64,000 nt of DNA from Setaria digitata (Eukaryota > Nematoda > Chromadorea > Rhabditida > Setariidae), in contig RCAB01000106.1 of the NCBI GenBank assembly GCA_003640385.1, forward strand, positions 98,894 to 162,893, in the 5' to 3' direction. The position numbers and the translations under genes are program-made. Below are positions 11,744 to 23,200 of the stretch, one piece after another. Position 1 is the first letter of the stretch. The number at the start of each line of letters is the position of its first letter. The notes below the pieces were generated by a model. The model saw nothing but the letters and a program-made list of their open reading frames with translations. It was not told the DNA's origin and searched no databases.

Positions 11744-12798
11744 TTGCTAAATACACAAACAAGACTGAATGTCGTTGCAAATACAGTGGACTTATCAGTT
11801 TATATCGAAGCACAGTGTCCGGATACCTCACGATTTATTCACCGACAGCTTCTACCAACATGGCAGGAACTATCCGTAACAAGTAGAATTAAGATAAAAA
11901 TTGTACCTTTCGGTAAAGCGAAATGTAACCCTGCTAGCAGCGATTACAGGTAATTTCAAGTTTGTTGGAAAATAATGCTAACGATGTCAAGATATGTTTA
12001 CCTTGTACTTCGATGCTGCAAAAAGTTTTTTTTTCTTATTAAAATGGATGGATACATTTACTATGCAGAATAAATAGGAAGGTGTACAAATAAAGAAGTT
12101 GATCGACCTTTACTAAATAGTGATTTCGCTGTGTAAAGCTTCATTGCTTATCATATTCCCTTTTTTTTTTTTCTATTTTTAGTTGTGAATGTCAACATGG
12201 ACCAACAGAGTGTGAATTGAATCAACTTATGAACTGCGTCATTGAAATGATTAGAGATCCGAATCAGTATGTTCCGGTAATATCTTGCATTCAGGGAAGG
12301 CGCGATATTCGTTCAGCTGGATTAAAATGCTTAACCAAACTTCAGATATCCACTAAAAGGTTAATTTTAAGTGTAAAGACAATAAACTCATTCTTATGTC
12401 TCTATCTTTTTGTCTTGTCACATAAATAAATAAAGAAAGAAAAACCATTCCTCAAAAACGTGATATTATTAACAGCCAGAGAAAGCTCATTAGTTACTCT
12501 TTCTCTGTTGCTAAGACAATCCTCTACTTTTTTGTCGGCCTGGGCAGTTATGATCCTAAAATACTGATAAATATACTCACCTGCATATTTCAGTATTCTG
12601 CGATGTGCTCAAGGACAAGATGGGCGAAGACTATTAGCAGAAGCAGGTGCTGAAACAGAACGTTTGCAACCACCGTTGAGTTTTGTTCCATGGATTATGA
12701 TCAATGGAAAGCGCTCGAGTGATGCTTTTTACGACCTGAAAAAAAATCTCTGTGATGTGCTGGATCCTTTACCGGAGCAGTGCAATAATCAGCAGTAA
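11744..12798 (+). CDS. GILT-family (gamma-interferon-inducible lysosomal thiol reductase-like) protein
   Basis: Three exons are clear: 11744-11949, 12183-12359 and 12594-12798 (TAA), joined in phase with good acceptors. The product reads VDLSVYIEAQCPDTSRF, then the family signature CECQHGPTECELNQLMNC, then C residues in ISCIQG and LRCAQGQDG, and near the end PLSFVPWIMINGK, all standard GILT landmarks. GILT proteins are secreted or lysosomal thioredoxin-fold enzymes that reduce disulfides. In mammalian GILT the active site is CXXC; here the matching place reads CPDT, so the second cysteine is missing and reductase activity is doubtful. The 5' end is incomplete: the exon at 11744 opens in phase 0 after TTCCAG with no start codon or signal peptide, so at least one exon lies upstream (a candidate is at 9166). 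Confidence 0.85.
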
Positions 12799-15700
12799 AC
12801 AAAATTAATTTTTTGGATTTTTTTTTTCTTTAATTTACCGTAAATGTGAAATTCGGATTCGATCGTCATGTCATTTAGATCTTTATCAGTAATAGCTCCA
12901 AGAAATTATTTCTCTTGTTGTACTTTATGATATAAAGATTAGTGTATGTTGTCGCAGGTAGGCTTTAATTGAAAATATGCACTTATGTATGAAATTTTTG
13001 TTTAGCTTTTAAGGAACTGGGAAAAGTGAATGCCTTAATTACGAAGTAGAAGTCCAATGAATTAGCTTTGTTTACTAATCTGCATTTCTTTTCTTCCGGT
13101 TAGATTGGTTTTGGTCTAATGTAGAATCTTGAACAATATTCGTTATTAATGTATTGGATGTTATTATGCACATATTTATCGATTTTTCTGAGGGAATTAG
13201 AAGAAAATGTAGAACTAAACTTGCTGCTCAATTAGGGGAATGCATGGTCCTTTTCAATTGACCAGAAGAAAATTCAGAATTTTACGGTATAGTGAGGATC
13301 CCCTACCGATAAGAACAATAATTAAATTTTTGCCTTTTAAATTCTAAAAAAAATTTCCCCATTTCACTTACCTCTACAGTTCATTCCCAGTTATCACATT
13401 GCAATTTTCTTTCAGTCTCTTATTATGTGATAATCCGCAAAATTTTGTTGTACTAATTTCTATTACTCCTTCTAACTTTGAAGAAAGACTTTCTCTGAAC
13501 TCAATCTAAATTGTTTTGTTCTACCAGTTACCAGTTTAGCATACTTTGTAACTATCGCATCATCGTCTTAAAATTTATATTTCTTTTTTGAGCATTCATT
13601 CTCTCTTATAGTATCTGTTTTGTGCCTTGCTGTTCTTATTGTATATTCTCACTGCTTATAGCACTGTGTTAGAAATTATACCATTTAATTTCTTCATTTC
13701 ATTCAACTAATTCATTCCACAGATAGTTTTATCGTAATCAGGCAAGTTAAACTTGTGAGAGAACTGGTAAGTCTCATTAGAAGGCTATTATATACGTTGC
13801 AGAAATGGGAGGGTTCCTCGTGCTCACAGCATCAGATGATAAGCTGCTAGAATGGGACCAGCTGAACTGAAAAAAAAAAAAAAAAAAAAAATAATAGCAT
13901 TTATGGTGATAATGGCATAGCATTTACTTGCGAGTGTGTCGTACCCCAGATGCTTTTCTGCTACATTAGGTGGTATGTTTCAAAATTTCTTTACTCCCAA
14001 ACCAAACATCGGAGTACGGTATGCAGACTATCACTATTCGGTTGATTTGTGATAGTTGTGGAGTCGTTAGTTCTCGATGACTCAACGTTTCTTGGAAGTA
14101 CTGGGGTTAAAGGAAAGATGGTGTTGGTTACGTCAGTTCATATATATCGTTCAGGGCGAGCACTCAAGTTAATTACCATTCGTTGCTGATGGCGAATTGA
14201 AATGTTTGGCCTAGATAATGTAGCGTAGAAAATTCCCAATACCTTGTCATATGCTCAAGTTATGGGTCAAATACTTACGTCCTTGCTGATACCGGGTCAC
14301 TGTGCATGCATGATACTCTCTTGCAAATATCTCTGAGCAAATGTTGCTCTCCGATTTGTTTTTGTTTATTGACATGAAACGGGTGAAATGTCGAATTCCA
14401 GAGAATCAGTTTTTGAAGATGATTAAAGTGAGAGGATTTCCGAACCATTTAGTTGCTATCTGTCGTATATATTGGTTACTGAAATCTCGGTCCATCCTAA
14501 TATTTCAAGGAAATCTTAAAAGTCACATTTGCTAGATATCTGGAACTAATGTTGTAATTGTTGGCAACTTGCAGGATTTTGTGACTATTGTTAACCCATA
14601 GGGTTTTATTTAAACTTGGAAGGTATGAATCTTTTTCTCATTTACTCTCTCCAGTTGCTACAATATTTTTACACTCAACTATGTGTCGTAGAACAATAAT
14701 TTATTGATCTTTGTCCTTCGAGTTTTAATGTGTGGGTAGTTTATTCCAAAACTCAAAGACCACTTAGATTATCTATCATGTACAATTATTATTTGCTTTG
14801 ATCTAGGCTCGTTTCATTTGCCTTTTTTTCTCATATATCAGTGTCACGTGGTTTTTTAATATGTCTTTTTTATGTGTCGGCCAGGTGTCAGATGGTACAT
14901 TTCAAGACGTATCAAAAATCAGCGTAAGCAGTTTCTGCTAAAATCTGCTCCAAAAAATTTACTTTTAATGGAGCTACAAAAAATTTCAAGATCATTGACT
15001 ACACACCATTTTGACATTACTACCAAACTTCCTAAGTATACTTCCTTAATTATGAATGAATTTCAGATTGATATCATTTAGCGTTGTCTGAATTAAATCT
15101 GTTTAATATACTTTCTCTAATGGATACTAGAAAGTTTTTAACTGCAAAGGTTTTATGAAATCCATTATACATACCACTTAATAAATAATTGTAGGACTTA
15201 TTTTAGAAATTGCTAGAAAATGATTCTTTGTGCACGATTATATTCATCCTTTCATTTGTACGTTCAGCTGTTGTTCATTGCATATATGTTGGTTACTGTG
15301 GTTTGTATTTTCGTTATCATTGTCATTTTATCGCATAAAGTAAACAGCGGTCTTGTTTCGTGCCATCATTTTTTCCTAATTTGTTTATCAAAAGAGATTC
15401 AAAATGTTTCCTTTTTTTCTCCCTCCCCCTCCCCCACTTATAATAATATGAGGAAGCCATGAAGAAACTGATTTATCTTTATCCCGGAAAATTTTCCGGA
15501 AAATTGCACTTTATGCAGTTCAAAAATCAGATCAACTGTTTCATTCTTTAACCATTAGATATATTGCAAAAGATTTGGATCTCCTTACGAATTAGATAAC
15601 ATAAAATAGCATAAAACTCATATACATACATTTTTATCTTCGAATTGTTTGTTTTGCAAGAAGAACAAGTACCGTCTAAAGTTCCATTACCATGTCTTCC

Positions 15701-16950
15701 TGTGAGGTAGAAGTTGAAGAAGCTATGATAAGCCAGCTTTGGTTGATCTCATAGGGGAAGTGATAATGGAAAGGCTAAAATCCGAATATTGAACTTTACC
15801 TGGTACAACTTATCGAATATTAGTGTAGAAAGCTGTTGTTGGAATACAGTCGGTTTTCCTCATTGTCGATTATTTTTTCAATTAAATTTGTAACCCTGAA
15901 AATGAAATATTTTTCAGACAAATAAGACGTTGTAAATAGCTGTGTTGTTGTATATCCTTAATTCTTTGAGCGGAATTGGAAATTCATGGCTTATCGCTAA
16001 TGTAATCCGTCAATATATTATTTAATTTGTAATCAATAGGCAAGATATCAAAATTTCCAACAATTCTCTTGGAACTTTCAGGTATAATTGTTAACTGGAA
16101 GTGATGTAAAATTTCTCCAGTTGCTTGTACGATTAGTGCAGGTACTACCTTATTTCGGGCGATGATTATAAGGAGAAAATGGTTTTCAATTACACTTGTT
16201 GGAAGTGGAAAAGATGGCTTTCAATTAATATAATTTATATCAACTTACCACACAATCTGTTTCGACAGTTGGTTTGTCAATTCTGGAAGCAATCCTGTCA
16301 ATATATCTTTGATTTCTTCATTTTTCATCTTTCAGATTTTTAGATATTGGGAATAGGCTGTGAGCGGAGTAGGAAACTATGCAGCAAATGTGGTTGACTA
16401 AGTCCAAAAGTGCTCGAAACAAACTATTTGCGGCCGAATGTATTCTACACATTTAGTCTTGGAACTAAGAATTTTTTATGCTTAAAAGTTAATTTACGTC
16501 GTATTAGGCAGAATGTTTCCATTTGAGGAGAAAGTAAACGTAAGAAGCTAATCGTATATAATGACAGTACTGATTGAATCATGTCATTAGTTGCTAGAAT
16601 AGCAAAGTTATGCTTTTTTTACTGTCTTTAATCGGAGTTTTTTCTTTAATTCAATAGGAACGTGTCAATTTATACCTCACTGTAACTTGGTTCTCTTTCA
16701 AAAAGGTCCAGGTTCCACTTTTTTTTGACTCCAGTCTGAACTATCTCCTCTCATTCTTTGTAATATGAAATTTTTCACAGGGACGTTGAATAAGGTAGAA
16801 AGAATTGCTTGTTTTTAGGATTAGTCCCTTAAAAAGGATCTTAGAATTCCAATGAGAAAGATTCGCTAATATTGCATAAATTTTACTTCCATCACGTCCT
16901 TTCGTTCAAGATATTGAGGTAAAAATTTCACTGCTAGGCAAGTGTTTCAG
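12799..16950. other. Intergenic gap between the GILT gene and rab-7
   Basis: No exon is supported. The stretch is AT-rich, with a run of over 20 A at about 13871-13893 that could be the tail of an old retro-inserted sequence, and a small palindrome CCGGAAAATTTTCCGG near 15486. Open frames at 14341-14535, 14872-15081 and 15220-15462 show no recognisable domain. Confidence 0.5.
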
Positions 16951-16969
16951 CATAAGTGAATTCATCAAA
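16951..16969 (+). promoter_or_regulatory. Likely trans-splice acceptor and 5' leader of rab-7
   Basis: GTGTTTCAG ends at 16950, 19 bases before the ATG, with no upstream exon needed for the conserved protein. This is the usual layout of a spliced-leader acceptor in nematodes. It is an inference from position and consensus only. Confidence 0.5.
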
Positions 16970-18995
16970 ATGTCAGCATCGGCCAGTGGTCGCAAAAAAG
17001 CTCTCCTGAAGGTGATAATACTGGGTGATTCGGGTGTTGGTAAAACATCACTTATGAACCAGTATGTGAACAAGAAATTCAGTAATCAATACAAAGCAAC
17101 AATTGGCGCTGATTTCTTGACGAAAGATATATCAGTTGGTGATCGAACTGTTACTATGCAGGCTGGTCAACTTCTTAATTGATTCTTTAAAAATCAACAT
17201 TGAATTTAGAATCCTCTTTGATACAGTTAGATTACAGATGAATTCCAGTGATATATTTGGATATCTTCCACCCGCTATCTAAAGGATTGTTTGGTGAAAA
17301 GATTGAAATAGTTTCGGAAAGTTTATTTGATCCAATGGTGTCTTGATATTGTTTTGCATTTAAGGATTTTGTTTGTAGGAAGACTTTTTGTCATGCGCAG
17401 AACTGAAGCTTATTCTGACACTTTTTTCCCCGTAGATTATTTTCGTCTCTTTTGAACATTTCTACAGCCTCTGTTTGTGTCATCATAGACCAGTGGTTAA
17501 AATGTGTTACATAGGTGACTTATGAATTTAAGAACTGATAATTAGATTATGAGTTATAATTGTATTATCAGAATTTATTCTTTTGCAGATTTGGGATACA
17601 GCTGGACAAGAACGTTTTCAGTCCCTGGGTGTTGCATTCTACAGAGGGGCAGATTGTTGTGTACTTACTTACGATATCACTAATGCCAGTTCTTTTAGAA
17701 GTCTTGAATCATGGAGAGACGAATTTTTGATTCAAGCAAGGTTCATTAATGTTTTTTTTTTAAATCTATTTTCTACATTAATTTCTATTGAAAGTTAAGT
17801 TTTCGTATCCTAAACGTCAATTAAAAAGTATTTTCATATGAATTCGCTAATAATTAAATTGACCAATTATTTTACTGGTTTTACTTATCAACAAGTCGAA
17901 TTTTTTTTTTAAAAAATTTCGGATAATTTCGGGGTTAAAGTTGCAAAATTGCACAGAGCTATCCCAAAGAATCTTGCATTAAAATTAATAATAGTGAATG
18001 CTTTATATGAGCAAAGAAACTCTGGAAGGGTCAATGATATCATTTAGAAATTTATGTTAAGGTTTTTGTATTATGTGCTTTTTGATGTCAGTTTTAATGT
18101 TTAAGTGTGAAATATATTGCGGGAATATCAAACAAAGTTTTTTGTAGCAATGCAAAATTTATTTTTGTAATTGAGCAATGAAAATATTGGCCAGGGAAGA
18201 AGCTATAACAGAACTTATCTAAGTTTCCCAACTTGTATCTAATTAAAGTTTTTTTTAGTCCACGTGATCCAGAACATTTTCCATTCGTATTATTGGGTAA
18301 TAAAATTGATCTAGAAGCTAAGCGCGCTGTTAGTGCCAAGAGAGCCCAAGCGTGGTGTCAGACAAAGAACAATATCAAANCTTTCCATTCGTATTATTGG
18401 GTAATAAAATTGATCTAGAAGCTAAGCGTGCTGTTAGTGCCAAGAGAGCCCAAGCGTGGTGTCAGACAAAGAACAATATCAAATATTATGAGGTTAGAAA
18501 TTCAGTGGCTTTTATAGGCCTCTTCCGGCTGTCCAGAGTTTGGAATATTGATATGATTTATGTTGAAGTTGGGAGTCTCTTTATATCAAGTATTTAGTGT
18601 TTTTTTGTTTTCATCTGTTCAATTTCTCAATGTTATCGTCATCGACCGCAACCGTTTTGCATTTTCTTTCTTAAATGCTGGCTAATTGCTAAGTTGCCGA
18701 AACTATGAACATCTATTATTAATAGAGTTATTCATGTGCAAGCTGTAAAGTGTCATCTTCAAATCTCGCGTTTTTATGAGTCTTTGCTTTATCTATTTAA
18801 ATTGGGTAATCGCTGATTTATTATCTTTAGGTATCGGCTAAAGAAGCGGTGAATGTAGAGCAAGCATTTGTTGAAATTGCCCGTGATGCTTTAAAGCGTG
18901 AGGCGCAAGATGTGCAAGATTTTCCAGAATTCCCGGATCAAATACGCTTGGATCATCGAGAAACAACACAGCCGTCCGCTGGTTGTAACTGCTGA
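16970..18995 (+). CDS. rab-7: Rab7 small GTPase (exon 3 broken by an assembly duplication)
   Basis: Exons: 16970-17161, 17589-17740, 18259-18492 and 18831-18995 (TGA). The protein shows every G-box: GDSGVGKTS (residues 19-27), [27 protein letters not shown] and VSAKEA. It ends in the doubly prenylated motif GCNC. Rab7-specific stretches include [28 protein letters not shown] and AWCQTKNN. Rab7 directs traffic and fusion at late endosomes and lysosomes. Exon 3 carries a one-N join at 18380 with about 103 bp duplicated around it, which shifts the frame as printed. Dropping one copy gives about 212 residues, near the usual 207-210, so the lesion is in the assembly and not the gene. The first intron must begin with GC rather than GT to keep the invariant [10 protein letters not shown]. 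Confidence 0.95.
18276..18484. repeat. Assembly join: about 103-bp duplicate around N (18380) in rab-7 exon 3
   Basis: Bases 18277-18379 and about 18382-18483 are the same coding segment ([16 protein letters not shown]... onward) with one difference, gcgcgctg versus gcgtgctg. The N sits exactly between them. The silent difference suggests two alleles or two contigs whose overlapping ends were not merged. Confidence 0.9.
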
Positions 18996-19029
18996 AAATT
19001 TCAAGAGAGCCTGGTTGCATTTAGAGTTG

Positions 19030-19035
19030 AATAAA
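19030..19035 (+). terminator. AATAAA polyadenylation signal of rab-7
   Basis: AATAAA lies about 35 bases after the rab-7 stop codon, a typical distance for a nematode 3' end. No transcript evidence is available. Confidence 0.5.
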
Positions 19036-20220
19036 AGACAGTTCCATCTTTTAAAGCTATTTGTATACATTAAATATTTCCATTTTACCCTCAAGAACTG
19101 GATATGTGTTTATAATTTTATAACCGATTTGTCATAGTTCTTAATCCATGCATGTTCTGTCAATGGATACTTCATAAATTACGGAATAACAGTTCACAAT
19201 TCCAACTTTCATCTCGCAATAGGGTTGAATTTGAATAGAAAGAGCGTCTTATTATTATACCTTTTTAAACTAATGCTTGTCAAGTTTTTATTGAAAAGAA
19301 TTAAGGGAAAAAGTTCTAGCTTTCTCAAATATAGAACTTATAGACCGTTTATTTAACGTTAATACAATCCATCAATTTTTTTCTCTGTACTTCTGTAACA
19401 AATGTAAAAAGTCTATTTTTTTTTTTTTGCAAATATTTGGATTTATGCAAAGTTCTGCATGTTCCTGCATTCTGTTTTCACAGGAAAACTTAAAATAAAG
19501 AATACAATGCTTCCTTTGTTTTGCTGTGACTTTTTGAAACTTTTGTAATTACATCAATGTTTGGAGACGTTTTCCGCTCATTTTAAAGTTTTCGTAAAAT
19601 CTTTTTTTTAAGCCAGACGCATTTTTGCCACTTTCTCTTCAGTTTGGTGCTTTGCAGAGAAATAAATATTTCTACAAACCAGGCGGTTTTTTTTCACGAA
19701 TTTCTGAACAATTCTTCAAAATTTACCGACAAGCATCAATTTCTGGCAAGGATTCCGATTATGGGTCATTTTCCATAAACGATAACAACTTCATAACATT
19801 TCTTACCATGAATACACAAAATTAAAGTGTTATCAAGCAAAGTTAGCAATTTTTTCTCTCCATATTGGTATAAATAGTTTCTTAATTATAACAGTGCTAG
19901 TATACCTTTGGAACGATAAGACAAGCTATGGGAATACTTATGAAGATGATAATAGGTAATAGAATTTATCAATATCTATTCCTTGCTCCATTGTTCATTA
20001 TGGACTCATGAATTACTCATGGAAAACATAACCTGCTATTTCATTCAGTTCAACTTTTAAATACCTGTTTTCCAGTATTATTAGCCTTACATACATCATT
20101 TCACTACCTATTATTACCATCGTTTCGACATTTTCTAAATTAACTTAAGAAAAAAAATTAGTACAAAAAAGATAAGCAAAATATTGGTATATCTATCCGA
20201 TTAGACAGCAATGATCTTGC
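19036..20220. other. Gap between the converging 3' ends of rab-7 and the gustatory-receptor gene
   Basis: AT-rich sequence without supported exons. It should contain the 3' untranslated regions of both genes, which point towards each other. Confidence 0.5.
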
Positions 20221-23200
20221 TTATAAAGTCCCGAAATACTTCTTATCCAAACATTTTGGTGTTTGTCCCAGTTGGAGCATCAGAAAAACGTAAGTCAGCA
20301 TGAACGAAACCAGCTAACGAAATCAATAGAATATATCATCAAATTAAGTAGAATAAGATTTAAAAATTCGTATTTTTCACATTTTTCCTTATTTTCTTAA
20401 TTTTTATGGCTAAATTAATCAATCACCTAGAAGAAAATTTTAATAGAGCAGGAAATTTAATAATAATTTCACTTACCGTAGGAAGAAGCGAACGTTTGAC
20501 AACGAAAAACCCACCAGAAGTAAAAATTATTGGCATTGTTTGAAGCTGATACATGAACATTAATACTTTAGTCTAGAATGGTGAAAATTTTTACTTAAGA
20601 AAAAAAGAGTAGATGTGTTTTAAAATAGTTTTACTGCTTCGTAAGTTCCTTTTTTTAAGTATCTTTTCAAACTTCAATATTTGCTTTTTTCACGTAAAAA
20701 GAAAGAAAGAAACTTTAATAATTCATTCTCTTGTCTAAAAAACAAAACTGCACCATTATTCTATAAACTAATTGAACAAAACAATTCTCCAAGAAACGAA
20801 CCGCTAGTAAAGCATTGGAATTCTTTCGCATCTCTTTTTCGAAAATTTCCGGGCACATTGCTGTTATCTTTTCATTCTGTAAAGCAATATCATTTTGATG
20901 ATCAAGTACTAATAATTTAGGTGAAAATGAAAGTTTCGAGAATTCTTTTGCAAATAACATCGTAAATATTTTTTAGAAAAAAAGGATGAAACAAAAAACA
21001 AAGTTCTAAGAATTAATAATATCATAATATATTGCCGTAACTGATACCATTATCATCTTGTGCTGTTTAAGACGATTGTGCTGATAACAGTTATTCCACA
21101 TTATCACTTCATTATCTTTTTTACATCACAGCAATTTCTTAATTTTTCGTTTTAGCACTAATTAATCCTGAGATATTATTATATTGCCTTTTTTTCGAGA
21201 TATAAATATGTTAATTTCAGAACGATATATAAATATATTAATCGAGAACTTAATCACTTAATGCTTGCTGACTTAGCAAAGCAAAATTATCGATAAAAAC
21301 TTCTTCAAGATGAAAGAAAAAAGAAAAAACTATAAAAATTTTCGTGCATAAAAAATAGTATCATAATGCTTGTAAAGCGTGTTATCATGATATTAAATTG
21401 GAAATTGGTTAGATTGAAATGAACATAAGGATATTTAAATCAAGCATTACAAAAGCAGAACTATCATAATATCAGGGCAAATAAGTAAAAATGTTTTCAA
21501 ATTTATGGAAAAGCACGAAAAAATATATGGCCAAAAGGAATACATTTTTTTCCTTTTTTCTTTTATTTAACTTCGACTAATAATAATTAAGAAAGAGTGA
21601 GGAACCTTTTCGTAATTTAGGTAGGCTGGTAGTATAAATGATAACATCGAAAAAATAATTTGGCCAACAAATGCAATAAATAATGTCGCTTCGAGCCAAT
21701 TCCAATGCTGACTTTTCAAATTTTGCAAATAAGCATAGAGTAAACAGGATAGTTCAATTAAGCAAACTGTTTGAACATAGAATGCAATGTATTTGAAATT
21801 AATTTCGATAATATTTGATGCTTTTTTCAAAATCTGAAAAATTCTTTCAAACATTTCAAAAAATAAAGAGATGAAATTGTGAAATGAAATAAAAACATAA
21901 AAAATAATTTATGCTGCTCAGAAAAAGAGGCAAAAAGTCTTGAAGATAATGAATGCATCGATTGAAGCAGCAAATTTGCTGTAACTTTATTCAATTTTTA
22001 ATTAAACACTGCAAAACTAGGTTTGCTTTAAAAAAAAAACTTTTTTAATATTTCAAAAGACTACTCCTCTTAAATAGTTGTATTTTTAGATTTCAAATAA
22101 CCATTTCGAGAATTGTTACATAATTTTTTTCGTTTTTTTTTTGAATTTATGACGATAAATAATAAATGAGGGATAGTCTTGTTGATTATTTTAAAAATAT
22201 AAAGGAAAAAAATTTGAATATTTTTAAAATAAATTGTTAGTTGTCAACGGCATTTTAATGATAATATGATTAAGTTATACTGTATTCTATAATATGACAT
22301 AATTATCACACCAAACAATGATAATGCCTTGGAAAAATTTATCTATTCAGGTTTTATCATCATAAAGGAAAAGCATCATCATTTATCACCACAAACAACT
22401 GCAAAAGATAATACTTTAATAGTGATAACCTGATATCGCTTCTGGAATGATTCCACTTTAATTAATGCATTTTCAGATTTCATCCTGTTAAAAAGTACTC
22501 ATTATGCGTTTTTTTTATCTCCATTTTAAATGATTAATAATCGTTTTTCTTCTTTTTCATCAAATCCATATTCCTTCCTTCTTCTAATCTACTGTTGTTT
22601 TATTTTATACTCCATCTACTAGCCCTTAAATGACACTAAATCGTGCAATTTAATTTTACTGCTTTTGATAGAAATTCTTGGCTACAGTTTTTATTGTAAC
22701 ATGAACATAAAGCTTACGTGAGAATTCAAGCTTAAATTATAAATTTTAACGTCTAAAAATTAGAGTTAAATAAAACTAACGAGTAAAAATGACAAAAATG
22801 ATTAATATTAAACATCATGCTAATTGATTTTCTGCCACTGATAATTGGATTGTTTACTGAACACAAATGTTAAATCCTTCACTAAATTCGACAACTTTAT
22901 CACTCGAATAATTATAATTATTGAGGCTTCGAATCTAAACCAGCCAAATGTAAGATATATTTCCAACAGTAACCACTCTTATTATGTTTGGATGAAATAT
23001 TAATGTCATATTTCTGAAAGCTAATTCAAAGACGAAAGAAGACTGAAATTGAACTTACTTATCATCGAGCATTATTCCAACGCGATACATATCGTCTGTA
23101 AACTTATCCAAACAGTATGCCAGAATGTAACTTGGCAAGACGTAAATTGCCGTACAAGTCATTAGGACTGATTGTGTCATAAATGCTATGTAGCAATCAA

